This document shows positions 17,370-27,289 of a stretch of DNA of 64,000 nt, one piece after another. This DNA is from Metabacillus dongyingensis (GTDB lineage Bacteria > Bacillota > Bacilli > Bacillales > Bacillaceae). Under the pieces are notes generated by a model. It had not been told where the DNA came from. It saw only the letters and a list, made by a program, of their open reading frames with translations, and made no database searches. Each line of letters starts with the position of its first letter. Position 1 is the first letter of the stretch. Where the stretch lies: NCBI RefSeq assembly GCF_019933155.2, contig NZ_CP082944.1, forward strand, positions 622,001-686,000. Direction: 5' to 3'. The position numbers and the translations under genes were made by a program.

Positions 17370-18011
17370 TTAAGAGAAACTAGTCTCAAACTCAATCTTC
17401 CTAAACGGACTGTGTTTGGATGCCATCAGTTTAATCAAAGTGTTTTTCTGGAAGTTCAAGTATTTTTCCTGATCGTCTGTACTTTTCTGGACAAATTCTG
17501 CTCCTGCTGTGCAGGCGGTCAGGTACTCGCTCCAGCTTGTGTACATGGTCTGGGCAAGTCTGACTGCCCGGATTTCGTAGGATTGTGCTTCTTTCTGGGT
17601 AAGGAGGCCTGTCCTTTGTGCGTGCTTTGTGAGCAAAATCGCACTGGAGAGATCGAATGCTCCGATGCTGTGCTCATTTAAGCGATGCATGTACTTCTTC
17701 ACGGCAGAGAGCTTGGCAATGAGCGTTTCATCTTCGCCGATGGAAAGCAGCTCTTTGGCCTCAGCCTCTGAGAGGAAAAGGAGGGAGCTTTGCAGGACGT
17801 AAAATTCTCTTCTGTTTCCCGTTGTTAAAAACCACTCCAGTCTGTCCTGGGCGGTGTTTTTGTCTGTGATTTCATACTGTTTCAGATGTTTTCTGGCTGT
17901 GCGCTTGCTGAATGGAACCTCTGAAAGATAGAGAGAGTAGTAGAAAGTGTAATATCCAATCATACACAGGGGTGCCAGTGTGTTCACATATTTTTTCTGT
18001 TTTCGGTTCAT
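17370..18011 (-). CDS. DUF1266-like membrane-associated protein (YbeU/YbeR type)
   Basis: 213-aa protein that starts basic (MNRKQKKYVNTLAPL), has one probable short hydrophobic segment (about 12-28, MIGYYTFYYSLYL) and a helical body containing LEWFLTTGNRREFYVLQSSL and YEIRAVRLAQTMYTSWSEYLTACTAG. The latter resembles DUF1266, found in E. coli YbeU/YbeR next to hscC. Function unknown. AGGAGG lies 9 nt before this ATG. Last gene of a three-gene operon, 17 bp after the J-like gene. The DUF assignment is from memory and context. Confidence 0.65.
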   Translation of the reverse strand: MNRKQKKYVNTLAPLCMIGYYTFYYSLYLSEVPFSKRTARKHLKQYEITDKNTAQDRLEWFLTTGNRREFYVLQSSLLFLSEAEAKELLSIGEDETLIAKLSAVKKYMHRLNEHSIGAFDLSSAILLTKHAQRTGLLTQKEAQSYEIRAVRLAQTMYTSWSEYLTACTAGAEFVQKSTDDQEKYLNFQKNTLIKLMASKHSPFRKIEFETSFS

Positions 18012-18028
18012 ACGGCTGCTCCTCCTTT

Positions 18029-19495
18029 CTATAAGAACGTTTTTCGGACGCGGTTCCATTCTTTTAACAGGGTTATGACGGTTATTGTCCATATCATCGT
18101 CCAGAACAGCGGTGTTAATGTGTACTCGAAATAAAAAGAAAGATCAGTGTATTTAAAAATAGAAAAGAGGGCGACAATGACCACCCAGACTGGATTTGAC
18201 TGCCATTCTTCTCCTAGAGCAAGAAGCCTGTTATGACTCACCATTAAAAAGCTGAGAGCAAAAATCATCTTCCATTTCAAATGACAGCCCAGAAAAGCAG
18301 TCAGCTTTTGGCTGAACGTGTCAGGTCTGACATCTTTTTTAATTTCTTTCTTCGTCAGGGGCTTTCGCTTAAAGCTGTTTCTGAGAAGGAAATCATTGAT
18401 CTTAGCCAGGTAAACAACTGTCTCTGCATCTTTGCCCTGAATGCTCTCTAGATGCCTAAACTGTTCACGGGCTTTCTGCCATTCCTCGGTTTCTAAATAG
18501 ATTCTGCCTAAAAGACTGATGGCATCCGGGTCATACGGATGATCAGAAAGGAACTTGAGGAAGACCTGCTCCGCTTCTTCCAGTTTGCCGGCTTTATGCA
18601 GCAGCTTTGCAAGCAGCGTGCGGTTCTTAGTGTTTTCAGGCTGGAGCGTGCATGCTTTTTTTAAAGCAGCAGCAGCTTCTTCAAACCGGCCGATTCGTTC
18701 GAAAATCATTCCGGCTATTGTCTGCAGATGCGGGTCATCCTGAAAAATGGACAGGGCGGTCTTCAAATACGCTTCCGCTTCTTCCAGCCGATTTTCAAGG
18801 AGTTCATCAAGTGCTTTTTCCCGGTTCATCAGATAAAGATCATAGGGAATGTTCTCTATATGTAATAATGCTTGATACGAAAGAGATGGATAGAGTCCAG
18901 TGTTGTCGTTCAGACGCCGCAGAAATGCCTCAGTTTCTTCCTCACCGAGAAGGTACGGATCCTCCCGAAGCAAGTCAATCCATTGGAACGTGTCTTCAAG
19001 CAGTTTCCAGATGTAGTCAGGAAGATACGGGTTCAGTTGAAGAAAAGTCAGAAGCCGTTCACTTAGATAGTCTCTTTGCTCCAAATCCCACAGAGCATCA
19101 TCATTCAGGAGCTCAAGCCATTTCTCTCTGTTAATACGTGAGGGGAAATCCTGATAGAGCTTCTCAACTTTCTCCATAAACAAATCGATAGATGCTTGGG
19201 GATCTGCTTCTGTCTCGTGCCATTCAGGAAAAGGAAAATGAGAGGAGATGAAAGGGGCAGGCTCCTCTATTGGTACGGTGACAGTCTCTTTGTAGACACT
19301 TTCCTCGCTTGTCTGGAAATTCCGGGCTATTCTTTTTCTTTCTTTTTTTACAGTTTCAAAGGCCTCCCGCAGCCTCTGATAGCCTTCAGGATCGTCTTCA
19401 GGGTGATGGATTTTGAGCTTTGCCGAATAGGCTTTTTTAATAACAGTGAGGTCGTCAGTCGGTTCGACTCCTAGAATATTCCATGCTGAATTCAT
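18029..19495 (-). CDS. J-domain-like, TPR-containing membrane protein (DjlB/DjlC type)
   Basis: 488-aa partner of the adjacent Hsp70. Residues 1-60 look like a J domain (AWNILGVEPTDDLTVIKKAYSAKLKIHHPE), but the HPD loop reads HPEDDPEG, Asp being replaced by Glu33. Residues about 215-345 form four or so TPR repeats (for example LEEAEAYLKTALSIFQDDPH and FEEAAAALKKACTLQPEN). The C-terminus (about 395-485) has two or three hydrophobic segments, so it is probably membrane-anchored. Its ATG overlaps the hscC stop as ATGA, implying translational coupling. Same arrangement as the E. coli hscC neighbourhood. Client unknown. Confidence 0.75.
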   Translation of the reverse strand: MNSAWNILGVEPTDDLTVIKKAYSAKLKIHHPEDDPEGYQRLREAFETVKKERKRIARNFQTSEESVYKETVTVPIEEPAPFISSHFPFPEWHETEADPQASIDLFMEKVEKLYQDFPSRINREKWLELLNDDALWDLEQRDYLSERLLTFLQLNPYLPDYIWKLLEDTFQWIDLLREDPYLLGEEETEAFLRRLNDNTGLYPSLSYQALLHIENIPYDLYLMNREKALDELLENRLEEAEAYLKTALSIFQDDPHLQTIAGMIFERIGRFEEAAAALKKACTLQPENTKNRTLLAKLLHKAGKLEEAEQVFLKFLSDHPYDPDAISLLGRIYLETEEWQKAREQFRHLESIQGKDAETVVYLAKINDFLLRNSFKRKPLTKKEIKKDVRPDTFSQKLTAFLGCHLKWKMIFALSFLMVSHNRLLALGEEWQSNPVWVVIVALFSIFKYTDLSFYFEYTLTPLFWTMIWTITVITLLKEWNRVRKTFL

Positions 19496-21198
19496 CGCTG
19501 TCTGCTCCAGTTTTCCATCTCTTCGAGGATCTCTTTTAACCGTGCTGCTGCTGCGCGGATTTTCTGGTCATCCTGTGAGGCGAGGATGTGTTCAAACTGT
19601 TCAAGGGCAGCGGCTGCAGCTTCCCGTTCGCGTCCGAGCGTTTCTTCATATAATCGTTCGCCTCTTGCGAGAAGGAGCCTGTTTTCTGTGCGGTCTCTCG
19701 GATGGATTTTGAGGGCCTTCAGCTCCTCCATTCTCTTTTCCATTTCAAGAGGGGTCATGCTTCCTGCGTTTTTTTCAATCATCATTTTCTGTTTGCGGCC
19801 GGTGCTGATGGTTGTGACCTCAACTTCAAGCAGCCCGTTAATGTCGTATGTATAGCGCACATCGACGGATTCCTCTCCTGCAGTCGCTTTTGGGATCTGA
19901 ACAGTCAGTTCGCCGATCTTCAAATTGTTTTCAACGCGTCTGCTTTCTCCCTGATAGATGTCAATGACAATCCGGTTCTGGTTGTCCCGGATGGTGTACA
20001 GGCGCTCCACTCTGCTGACAGGAATCGGCGTATTCCGCTCTATAATCGGAAGAAAATAGCCGGAAGTATATGAGTCAGCATCATGCTGCTTCACGACGTC
20101 TGTTCCAAGTGAAAAGGGGCAGACATCTGTAAGAATCAGCTCGTCCACGGCTTCATTTCGTTCCTTCAGGGCTACCTGAACCGCTGTTCCAAGAGCTACT
20201 GCTTCATCAGGATGAATCGTAAGAAAAGGAAGTTTGCCGAAAATCTTTGTCACAATGCCTTTGATCATAGGCAGTCTTGTGGCTCCGCCAATTAGGATGA
20301 CCGCATCAATCTCGTCCGTCTGCAAATCGGCATCCCGCAGCGCGCGCTCAATCGGATTCCGTAATTTCAGCATGAGCGGCTGGGACATTTTTTCAAAGGA
20401 GGACCTGTCCACACTGGATGAATACTCCTGTCCGTTGTGATGGAGTACCATATGGCCCCGCTGATGATGGCTGCCAAGCTCCCGTTTGCATGCTTCTGCC
20501 TGTTTAAACAGAACAGATTGTGCCCGTGCATCCAGGTCATCTGCCGCAAGCTTATGTTCGTTCAGAAAATAATGCATGAGCAGGTTCGTAAAATCCTCGC
20601 CTCCGAGAAAGTTGTCCCCCGCAATGGACTTAACCTCCATTACCCCTTCGAAAAGCTCGAGAATCGATACATCAAAGGTTCCGCCGCCGAGGTCAAATAC
20701 GAGGAAGCGGGTATCCTCATTCTGCTGGTGAAAGCCGTATGCGATGGCAGCAGCGGTTGGTTCGCTGATCAGACGGTCGACCGTAAGTCCGGCAAGCTCG
20801 GCTGCACGCTTTGTCGCTTTCCTCTGCTGGTCATTAAAATAAGCCGGAACACTAATAACTGCATGCGTGATTTCTTCCTGCAGGAAAACTTCTGCATCTC
20901 TTTTTAAAGACTGTAGAACAAAAGAGGACAATTCCTCCGGAGATAAATGATAGGTTCCAAGATGATAGGTTTTAGCCGAACCCATATAACGCTTAAAAGC
21001 AGATGCTGTGAGGTGAGGATGTGAAATCTGACGTTCTTTTGCAATTTCGCCGACGAGGATTTCGCCGTTATCATCAATGCTGACAATGGATGGAGTCAAA
21101 TTGCTTCCGAGTATGTTGGGAATAATCTTCGGTCCTTCTTCAGACCAAAACGCTGCAAGGCTGTTGGATGTTCCAAGGTCTATGCCAATGACGGTCAT
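19492..21198 (-). CDS. hscC: HscC-type Hsp70 chaperone
   Basis: 568-aa Hsp70, shorter than DnaK (about 610 aa). ATPase domain 1-365: [15 protein letters not shown] (phosphate 1), [14 protein letters not shown] (phosphate 2), and [12 protein letters not shown] (adenosine). Distinctive HscC-like stretches are [17 protein letters not shown] and the linker-to-SBD passage [13 protein letters not shown]; the substrate-binding domain continues to about 490 and the lid is short. It differs from housekeeping DnaK and resembles E. coli HscC, whose clients are poorly known. GAGGAG lies 8 nt upstream. First gene of the hscC/J-like/DUF1266 operon. By eye its base composition is more GC-rich than the nas genes, which could indicate transfer. 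Confidence 0.88.
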   Translation of the reverse strand: MTVIGIDLGTSNSLAAFWSEEGPKIIPNILGSNLTPSIVSIDDNGEILVGEIAKERQISHPHLTASAFKRYMGSAKTYHLGTYHLSPEELSSFVLQSLKRDAEVFLQEEITHAVISVPAYFNDQQRKATKRAAELAGLTVDRLISEPTAAAIAYGFHQQNEDTRFLVFDLGGGTFDVSILELFEGVMEVKSIAGDNFLGGEDFTNLLMHYFLNEHKLAADDLDARAQSVLFKQAEACKRELGSHHQRGHMVLHHNGQEYSSSVDRSSFEKMSQPLMLKLRNPIERALRDADLQTDEIDAVILIGGATRLPMIKGIVTKIFGKLPFLTIHPDEAVALGTAVQVALKERNEAVDELILTDVCPFSLGTDVVKQHDADSYTSGYFLPIIERNTPIPVSRVERLYTIRDNQNRIVIDIYQGESRRVENNLKIGELTVQIPKATAGEESVDVRYTYDINGLLEVEVTTISTGRKQKMMIEKNAGSMTPLEMEKRMEELKALKIHPRDRTENRLLLARGERLYEETLGREREAAAAALEQFEHILASQDDQKIRAAAARLKEILEEMENWSRQR

Positions 21199-21238
21199 TC
21201 TGTTCTCTCCTCTATGAAAAGTTCTTTTTATGGAGTCT

Positions 21239-21267
21239 ATTATATAAGCTAGAACAGAAAATTTAAA
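21239..21267 (-). promoter_or_regulatory. Candidate sigma-A promoter of the hscC operon
   Basis: On the minus strand, TTTAAA (21262-21267), 17 bp, perfect TATAAT (21239-21244), about 40 bp before the hscC start. No CIRCE or CtsR-type heat-shock operator is visible. Confidence 0.5.
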
Positions 21268-21407
21268 TCAATAACTGGTAATTTTCAGGATGTTCTTACC
21301 GCTAGAAAGTTCAAGAGCTGTTTTTCCCTCCGCCGAAATGGTATATAATAAGAAAATGCGTCTTTCTTTATGAAAGACGGACTTCAGATACGAAAAGGTG
21401 AAAACAA

Positions 21408-22544
21408 ATGAACAGCACATGGTCACTGCTTGAAGAAGCAAAACCATTTTTACAGGAAGCCTGGAAAAAGGCCTCGTATACAACTCCAACCGCTATACAG
21501 GAAAAAGCCGTGCCTGCCATATTGGACGGCCGCGATGTGATTGCAGAATCACCGACTGGAACAGGCAAAACGCTTGCCTATCTGCTGCCTGTCCTGCAGC
21601 GCATCAACCCTGAAAGCAAGAATGTCCAGACATTGATTATGGCGTCTTCAAGGGAACTTGTTATGCAAATCCATCAGGAGATTCAAAAATGGTCGGAGGG
21701 AAGCGGCATTTTAGGAGCTTCTTTCATCGGCGGAGCAAATGTGAAAAGACAGCAGGAAAAGCTGAAAAAGCGTCCGCAGATTATTGTCGGTACGCCGGGC
21801 CGTGTCTCTGAGCTTATTAAACAAAAGAAAATCAAAATGCATGAAGTTAAAACAATCGTCCTTGATGAAGGCGATCAGCTCCTTCAGCCTGAACATTTGT
21901 CCGATATTAAAAATATCATTAAAACAACACTTAAGGATAGACAGCTCTTGCTTTTCTCGGCAACTCTCCCGGAAAAAACAGAAGCAGAAGCGAGAAGCCT
22001 GATGCAAAACCCGGAAGTCATAAAAGTAAGCAGAGATGAAAGTGTCCAATCAGAAGTTGATCATATTTACTTCACTGCAGAAGCCAGAGATAAAATTGAT
22101 TTACTTCAAAAGCTCTCAAGATTAGATGGAGCTAAAGCGATTGCATTTGTTAAAGATATTGGCAATGCAGCTGTTTTAGCAGAAAAGCTTATGTACAAAG
22201 GATTGCCGCTTGGTATTCTTCACGGGGATTCTACAAAGCGCGAGCGGGAAACAGCCATCAAAAGTTTCCGTGCAGGAGAGCTTCCGATGCTCCTTGCAAC
22301 AGATGTAGCGGCAAGAGGCCTCGATATTGAAGGGGTTACACACGTTATTCATTATGACCTTCCCGAAACAGTTGAGCAATATGTTCACCGCTCAGGCAGA
22401 ACAGGCCGAAATGGAGCAGACGGAACGGTCGTTTCGCTTGTGACAGAACGAGAAGAGCGTGAACTGAAGCAAATCTGCAGAGGATTAAAGGTTGAGCTTC
22501 ATAAAAAGCGTTTTTATAAGGGTGAAATAGTAGAATCTAAATAA
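21408..22544 (+). CDS. yfmL: DEAD-box RNA helicase YfmL
   Basis: 378-aa helicase core without a C-terminal extension, as in B. subtilis YfmL, which takes part in ribosome assembly and cold growth. Motifs: Q-motif around PTAIQE, Walker A SPTGTGKT (48-55), DEGD (153-156, replacing DEAD), SAT (184-186), VATDVAARGLDIE-like LLATDVAARGLDI, and HRSGRTGR. Glu154 is kept, so ATP hydrolysis should be intact. AAAGGTG lies 8 nt before the ATG. Own terminator. Confidence 0.9.
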   Translation: MNSTWSLLEEAKPFLQEAWKKASYTTPTAIQEKAVPAILDGRDVIAESPTGTGKTLAYLLPVLQRINPESKNVQTLIMASSRELVMQIHQEIQKWSEGSGILGASFIGGANVKRQQEKLKKRPQIIVGTPGRVSELIKQKKIKMHEVKTIVLDEGDQLLQPEHLSDIKNIIKTTLKDRQLLLFSATLPEKTEAEARSLMQNPEVIKVSRDESVQSEVDHIYFTAEARDKIDLLQKLSRLDGAKAIAFVKDIGNAAVLAEKLMYKGLPLGILHGDSTKRERETAIKSFRAGELPMLLATDVAARGLDIEGVTHVIHYDLPETVEQYVHRSGRTGRNGADGTVVSLVTEREERELKQICRGLKVELHKKRFYKGEIVESK

Positions 22545-22579
22545 AAAAATCCCGCAGCCATCTGGCTGCGGGATTTTTT
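22544..22579 (+). terminator. Terminator of yfmL
   Basis: AAATCCCGCAGCCA TC TGGCTGCGGGATTT with A- and T-runs. Confidence 0.9.
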
Positions 22580-22614
22580 ATATACGTCTCTCCTTTCTTG
22601 CTTATTACAAAACG

Positions 22615-22631
22615 TGTAAGGAAATGTAACA
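22615..22631 (+). promoter_or_regulatory. TnrA box upstream of nasB
   Basis: TGTAAGGAAATGTAACA fits the nitrogen-limitation regulator consensus TGTNA-N7-TNACA exactly. It lies 79 bp before the nasB start; a -10-like GATAAT at 22667-22672 puts it near -55, an activating position. Confidence 0.8.
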
Positions 22632-22709
22632 TACTTACTACTTTTTTCAAGGATATATGAAATAATGATAATCTCAACTACCATCTTGAAGGATGTTGGA
22701 GGTTTCGAA

Positions 22710-25079
22710 ATGACTAAACAAAAATTAGTAGTAGTAGGAAACGGGATGTCAGGGGCCCGATGTGTGGAGGAAATTGTTAAGAACGGCTCCGAAATGTTTG
22801 ATATTACTGTCTTCGGAAGTGAACCCCACATTACTTATAATCGAATTTTATTATCTACCGTTCTGCAGGGCAGTATGACTTTTGAGGATCTTACAATAAA
22901 TGATCATAATTGGTATGCCGAACATAATATACAGCTGTTTACAGGTGAAACAGTGTTGAATATTGATACTTTGAATCAAATCATTCAAACAGATAAGGAG
23001 AGGGAGTTATCCTATGACAAGTTAATTATTGCCACTGGTTCTGTTCCTTTTTTTCTTCCTGTCCCAGGAGCTGATAAAGAGGGAGTAATCGCTTTTCGCA
23101 CAATTGATGATTGCCGGAAAATGATTGAAAGTTCGCGTCAATATAAAAAAGCGGTGGTTATTGGTGGAGGATTATTAGGCTTAGAAGCGGCGAGAGGACT
23201 ATTAAACCTTGGCATGGAGGTTAGTGTCGTCCATATTTCAGAATATTTAATGGAGAGACAGCTTGATCAGACAGCATCTATCCTTCTTCAAAAAGAGCTG
23301 GAAAGGCAAGGCATGCACTTTCTTTTAAAAAAGGTGACACAGGAAATCATCGGAAACAGCCGTGCAAAAGGCGTTCGTTTTCAAGATGGAACAGAAACAG
23401 AGGCAGATTTAGTGATTATGGCTGCGGGAATCAGACCAAATATAAAGCTTGCAAAAGATAGCGGAATTCTCACAAACCGCGCTATTACTGTAAACGACTA
23501 TTTAGAAACAAGTGCCGCCAATATTTACGCTGTCGGAGAGTGTGCAGAGCATCGCGGCATCGTTTACGGACTTGTAAAACCTCTTTATGAGCAAGGGGCT
23601 ATAGCAGCGAAGCATATTTGCGGCATCAAAACTCAAGGTTATCAGGGATCAGTCCTTTCTACTCAGCTTAAAATTTCGGGAGTGGATGTATTTTCAGCCG
23701 GGCATTTCGATGATCAAGATTCAACAAAATCAATAACATCATTTGATGAACTTGACGGCTGTTATAAAAAGGCGGTTTTTCAAGATCGAAAACTCGTTGG
23801 CGCTGTTCTTTTTGGTGATACAAGGGCAGGTGCAAAATTATTTGATTTGATCTTGAAACAGAAAGACATATCCACAGAGGAAAAGAATAGCCTGTTTCAA
23901 ACCTCCACACATTCCGGCGGAAGTCTCATTGCTGAAATGGCATGGAGTGATCTGATTTGCAATTGTAACGGAGTAACAAAAGGAGGCATTATTGAAGCTG
24001 TACAAAAGAACGGATTAACAACAGTTGAACAAGTGAAAACATGTACAAAGGCATCAAGTTCTTGTGGCGGCTGTAAGCCGGCAGTAAACGAACTTTTATT
24101 ATATGTAAATAGTGATGAATTTGATGAAGTGATTGAAATAAAGAGCATGTGTTCATGTACTGATTTAACAGAAGATGAAGTCGTGCATGAAATGCAGCTC
24201 CAAAACTTATCATCTAATCAAGAAATCATGACTGCCCTTGGATGGAAAAATAGTGACGGCTGTCCAACCTGTAAGCCTGCTCTTACGTATTATCTGGGAA
24301 TGATTTACCCAGAGTATGAGAACAGTCAAAAACTGATTTTTATAAACGAAAAAATGAATGCTGTCCGGCAAAGTGATGATCTGTACACGGTTATTCCCCA
24401 AATGTACGGTGGAATGACGAATGCTGAAGAACTCCGGAAAATTGCTGATGCAGCAGATAAATATAACATCCCAAAGGTTGCTGTAACAAGTGAACAAAGA
24501 ATTCATTTAATGGGTGTTAAAAAAGAGGATCTAAAAGGGGTCTGGAGTGATTTAAACATGCCGCTTTCTTCTAAGGCCGGCAGCTATGTTCAAAACATCA
24601 AAACATGTACTGGAGAGCATATCTGCAGCTGCGATAAACAGCAATCCCTCATACTTGCCGTGGCTTTAGAAAAGAAACTTAATCTTATATCAGCGCCTTA
24701 TCGTGTGAAAATAGGTGTATCTGCCTGCATGCATAATGGAGCAGGATCCACAACGAAAGATATAGGAATTATGGGAATTGACAGAGGCTGGGAAATATAT
24801 GCAGGCGGGAGCAGCGGACGCAATGTGCGGGCGGGGGAATTATTGGCCGTAGCCAGTACAGATGAAGAAGCCATTAAATTAACCTGCGGTTTTATTCAAT
24901 ATTACCGTGAAACAGCCAATTATTCAGAAAGGACTTGGCAATGGATTGAGCGCGTAGGCTTACTTCATATCAGGGAAGTATTGTTTAATGAAGAACTTCT
25001 TTTGCAGCTTCTTCATTATTTTGAAAGCGACGCATCTCATCGGAAAAATTTGATGGAGAAGCAGCCGCTTATTACTTAA
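22710..25079 (+). CDS. nasB: Assimilatory nitrate reductase electron-transfer subunit NasB
   Basis: 789-aa NirB-like flavoprotein passing electrons from NADH to NasC. N-terminal NAD(P)H/FAD domain (VVGNGMSGARCVEEI, then [17 protein letters not shown]), then two BFD-type [2Fe-2S] regions (CNCNGVTKGGI...CTKASSSCGGC and CSCTDLTEDEV...CPTCKPA). The C-terminal siroheme/[4Fe-4S] domain is degenerate: Cys633, Cys639 and Cys673 align with NasD, but the fourth ligand is Gly677 (SACMHNGAG). It should therefore not reduce nitrite, which fits the electron-transfer role. GGAGG lies 7 nt before ATG 22710. nasC follows after 45 bp. Confidence 0.88.
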   Translation: MTKQKLVVVGNGMSGARCVEEIVKNGSEMFDITVFGSEPHITYNRILLSTVLQGSMTFEDLTINDHNWYAEHNIQLFTGETVLNIDTLNQIIQTDKERELSYDKLIIATGSVPFFLPVPGADKEGVIAFRTIDDCRKMIESSRQYKKAVVIGGGLLGLEAARGLLNLGMEVSVVHISEYLMERQLDQTASILLQKELERQGMHFLLKKVTQEIIGNSRAKGVRFQDGTETEADLVIMAAGIRPNIKLAKDSGILTNRAITVNDYLETSAANIYAVGECAEHRGIVYGLVKPLYEQGAIAAKHICGIKTQGYQGSVLSTQLKISGVDVFSAGHFDDQDSTKSITSFDELDGCYKKAVFQDRKLVGAVLFGDTRAGAKLFDLILKQKDISTEEKNSLFQTSTHSGGSLIAEMAWSDLICNCNGVTKGGIIEAVQKNGLTTVEQVKTCTKASSSCGGCKPAVNELLLYVNSDEFDEVIEIKSMCSCTDLTEDEVVHEMQLQNLSSNQEIMTALGWKNSDGCPTCKPALTYYLGMIYPEYENSQKLIFINEKMNAVRQSDDLYTVIPQMYGGMTNAEELRKIADAADKYNIPKVAVTSEQRIHLMGVKKEDLKGVWSDLNMPLSSKAGSYVQNIKTCTGEHICSCDKQQSLILAVALEKKLNLISAPYRVKIGVSACMHNGAGSTTKDIGIMGIDRGWEIYAGGSSGRNVRAGELLAVASTDEEAIKLTCGFIQYYRETANYSERTWQWIERVGLLHIREVLFNEELLLQLLHYFESDASHRKNLMEKQPLIT

Positions 25080-25124
25080 CATTTCAGATTAATAATAAAG
25101 TGATTAAGCAAAGGACGTGAGAGC

Positions 25125-27272
25125 TTGACAGAGTTATTATTGAAATATTTCCGTGAGAAGCAGCAGGAAGTGCAATCGGAAAAATCATATGATACACAAT
25201 GTCCATTTTGCAGTGTGCAGTGTAAGATGCAATTGCTTGAACAATCGATTGTCACAAGAAAAAAGTATGTGACAATTGGCAAAGACAATCCTGCTTCTGA
25301 GGGCCGTTTATGTATAAAAGGGATGAATGCCCATCAGCACGCTTTGCACAATGAACGTCTTAAATTTCCGTTATTAAAAATAAATGGTGAATTTATTCAA
25401 GTTTCCTGGGAGCAGGCTCTGGAACACATCAAAGAAAATTTTAATGAAATTCAAGCAAAAGATGGGCTAAATGCTTTATCTGTTTATGGAAGTGCATCCA
25501 TTACGAATGAAGAAGCTTATTTACTTGGAAAATTTGCAAGAGTGGCTTTAAAAACGAAATACATCGATTATAATGGCCGTTTGTGTATGTCTGCAGCGGC
25601 TTCAGCTGCAACTCAAACTTTTGGGATGGATAGAGGTTTAACAAACAGCTTATCAGAAATTCCGTTCACAAAATGTATTATATTGGCGGGGACAAATATT
25701 GCGGAATGCCAGCCAACAATTATCCCTTATTTTGAAAAGGCAAAAGAAAATGGTGCCTTTATCATCGCAATTGATCCCAGAGAAACCGCGACAACGGATC
25801 TTGCTGACTTACATATGAAAGTTAAGCCTGGGAAGGATGCAGCTTTGGCTAATGGATTGCTGAAAGTGCTGATAGAGGAGGACCTTATCGACCATGAGTT
25901 TATCAGGAAACGTGTGGATAGTTTTGAGGAAGTAAAGGAGTATATTACTTCTTTGGATTTGGAAGAGATTGCTCACATGACTGGTGTTTCTGCTGATCAA
26001 ATCCGTTTTGCAGCGAAAACGTTCGGGCAGGGAGAATCAGGAATGATCTTTACAGCAAGAGGTGTTGAACAGCAAACAGATGGATCTGCAGCAGTTCGAA
26101 ATTTCCTGAATATTCTCCTCGTTACAGGGAAAATTGGAAAGCCTAACTCCGGTTATGGAGCTATTACGGGACAGGGAAATGGTCAGGGCGGGAGAGAGCA
26201 TGGTCAAAAAGCAGACCAGCTGCCAGGATACCGCTCTATTGAAAACGATGAACACAGATCATATATTGCGAGTGTGTGGGGAATCGATAAAGGAGATTTA
26301 CCAAGAAAAGGTGTCTCTGCTTATGAAATGATAGAGAAAATACATGAAGGTGAAATTACCGGAATGTTTTTAATGTGCTCAAATCCTATTGTTTCTAATC
26401 CAAATGCTGATTTTGTCAAAAAAGCATTAAAAAAATTAAAGTATCTTGTAGCTGTGGATATGTTTGTTTCCGAAACTGCAAAATTAGCAGATGTGATTTT
26501 GCCTGCTTCCTCCTATCTGGAAGATGAAGGAACGATGACCAATTTAGAAGGCCGAGTTACATTGCGGGAAGCAAGCTTTCCATCACCTGGACATGCGAAG
26601 CATGATTGGCAAATTATTTGTGAGATCGCTCGTGTCCTTGGAAAAGGCGAGTATTTTTCCTTTCAATCCGCTGAAGAAATTTTTAATGAATTAAGAGTGG
26701 CAAGCCGCGGGGGAACAGCTGATTATTATGGCATTACATATGATCGTCTAAGAAAAGAAGGAGGAATTCTGTGGCCATGTCCAGATATTGAACATGTTGG
26801 GACGAAAAGATTATTTGAAAAAGCTTTTGCACATCCGAATGGAAAAGCGGCTATGACACTCGTTCCAAACAGCCCGAATGTCCCGAAAGAAGAGCCGACT
26901 AAAGAGTTCCCATTATTTTTAACAACTGGAAGGGTTATGTCACACTACTTGACAGGGGTGCAAACAAGAAAAAGCTCATCACTGGCAGCCAGAAATTTCG
27001 AATCATTTATGGAAATTCACCCTAAAACAGCCAAGGAGTATCACATTAAAAATCATACGCTGGTGAAAATTGAGTCAAAGCGGGGCAGTATAGTAGTCCG
27101 AAGCAAATGGTCAGAAAAGATTCGCCAGGATACCATTTTTGTCCCATTTCATTGGGCAGACTCTCAAAATATCAATCTGCTTGTCTCAAAAGAATTAGAT
27201 CCGGTATGTAAAATGCCTGGATTTAAAGTGAGTGCAGTAAAAATAGCGCCTCTTGTTGAATCGGCAGAATAA
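25125..27272 (+). CDS. nasC: Assimilatory nitrate reductase catalytic subunit NasC
   Basis: 715-aa molybdopterin oxidoreductase reducing nitrate to nitrite in the cytoplasm. The N-terminal [4Fe-4S] site is CPFCSVQC plus Cys63 in EGRLCIKG (Cys26, 29, 33, 63). The active-site region YNGRLCMSAAASA supplies the Mo-ligand Cys near 153. Cofactor-binding stretches GQGNGQGGREHGQKADQLPGY and FLTTGRVMSHYLTGVQTR are typical of the Nas clade. TTG start with AAAGGA 9 nt upstream. No Tat signal, as expected for an assimilatory enzyme. Needs molybdate, which modAB at 62.9 kb may supply. Confidence 0.92.
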   Translation: MTELLLKYFREKQQEVQSEKSYDTQCPFCSVQCKMQLLEQSIVTRKKYVTIGKDNPASEGRLCIKGMNAHQHALHNERLKFPLLKINGEFIQVSWEQALEHIKENFNEIQAKDGLNALSVYGSASITNEEAYLLGKFARVALKTKYIDYNGRLCMSAAASAATQTFGMDRGLTNSLSEIPFTKCIILAGTNIAECQPTIIPYFEKAKENGAFIIAIDPRETATTDLADLHMKVKPGKDAALANGLLKVLIEEDLIDHEFIRKRVDSFEEVKEYITSLDLEEIAHMTGVSADQIRFAAKTFGQGESGMIFTARGVEQQTDGSAAVRNFLNILLVTGKIGKPNSGYGAITGQGNGQGGREHGQKADQLPGYRSIENDEHRSYIASVWGIDKGDLPRKGVSAYEMIEKIHEGEITGMFLMCSNPIVSNPNADFVKKALKKLKYLVAVDMFVSETAKLADVILPASSYLEDEGTMTNLEGRVTLREASFPSPGHAKHDWQIICEIARVLGKGEYFSFQSAEEIFNELRVASRGGTADYYGITYDRLRKEGGILWPCPDIEHVGTKRLFEKAFAHPNGKAAMTLVPNSPNVPKEEPTKEFPLFLTTGRVMSHYLTGVQTRKSSSLAARNFESFMEIHPKTAKEYHIKNHTLVKIESKRGSIVVRSKWSEKIRQDTIFVPFHWADSQNINLLVSKELDPVCKMPGFKVSAVKIAPLVESAE

Positions 27273-27289
27273 ATCAGAAGAATAATCCT

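Noticed and set aside
21860-21890. DEGD in the helicase as a disabling mutation
   Set aside because: The catalytic Asp-Glu pair is intact and variation in the third residue is known among YfmL-like helicases.
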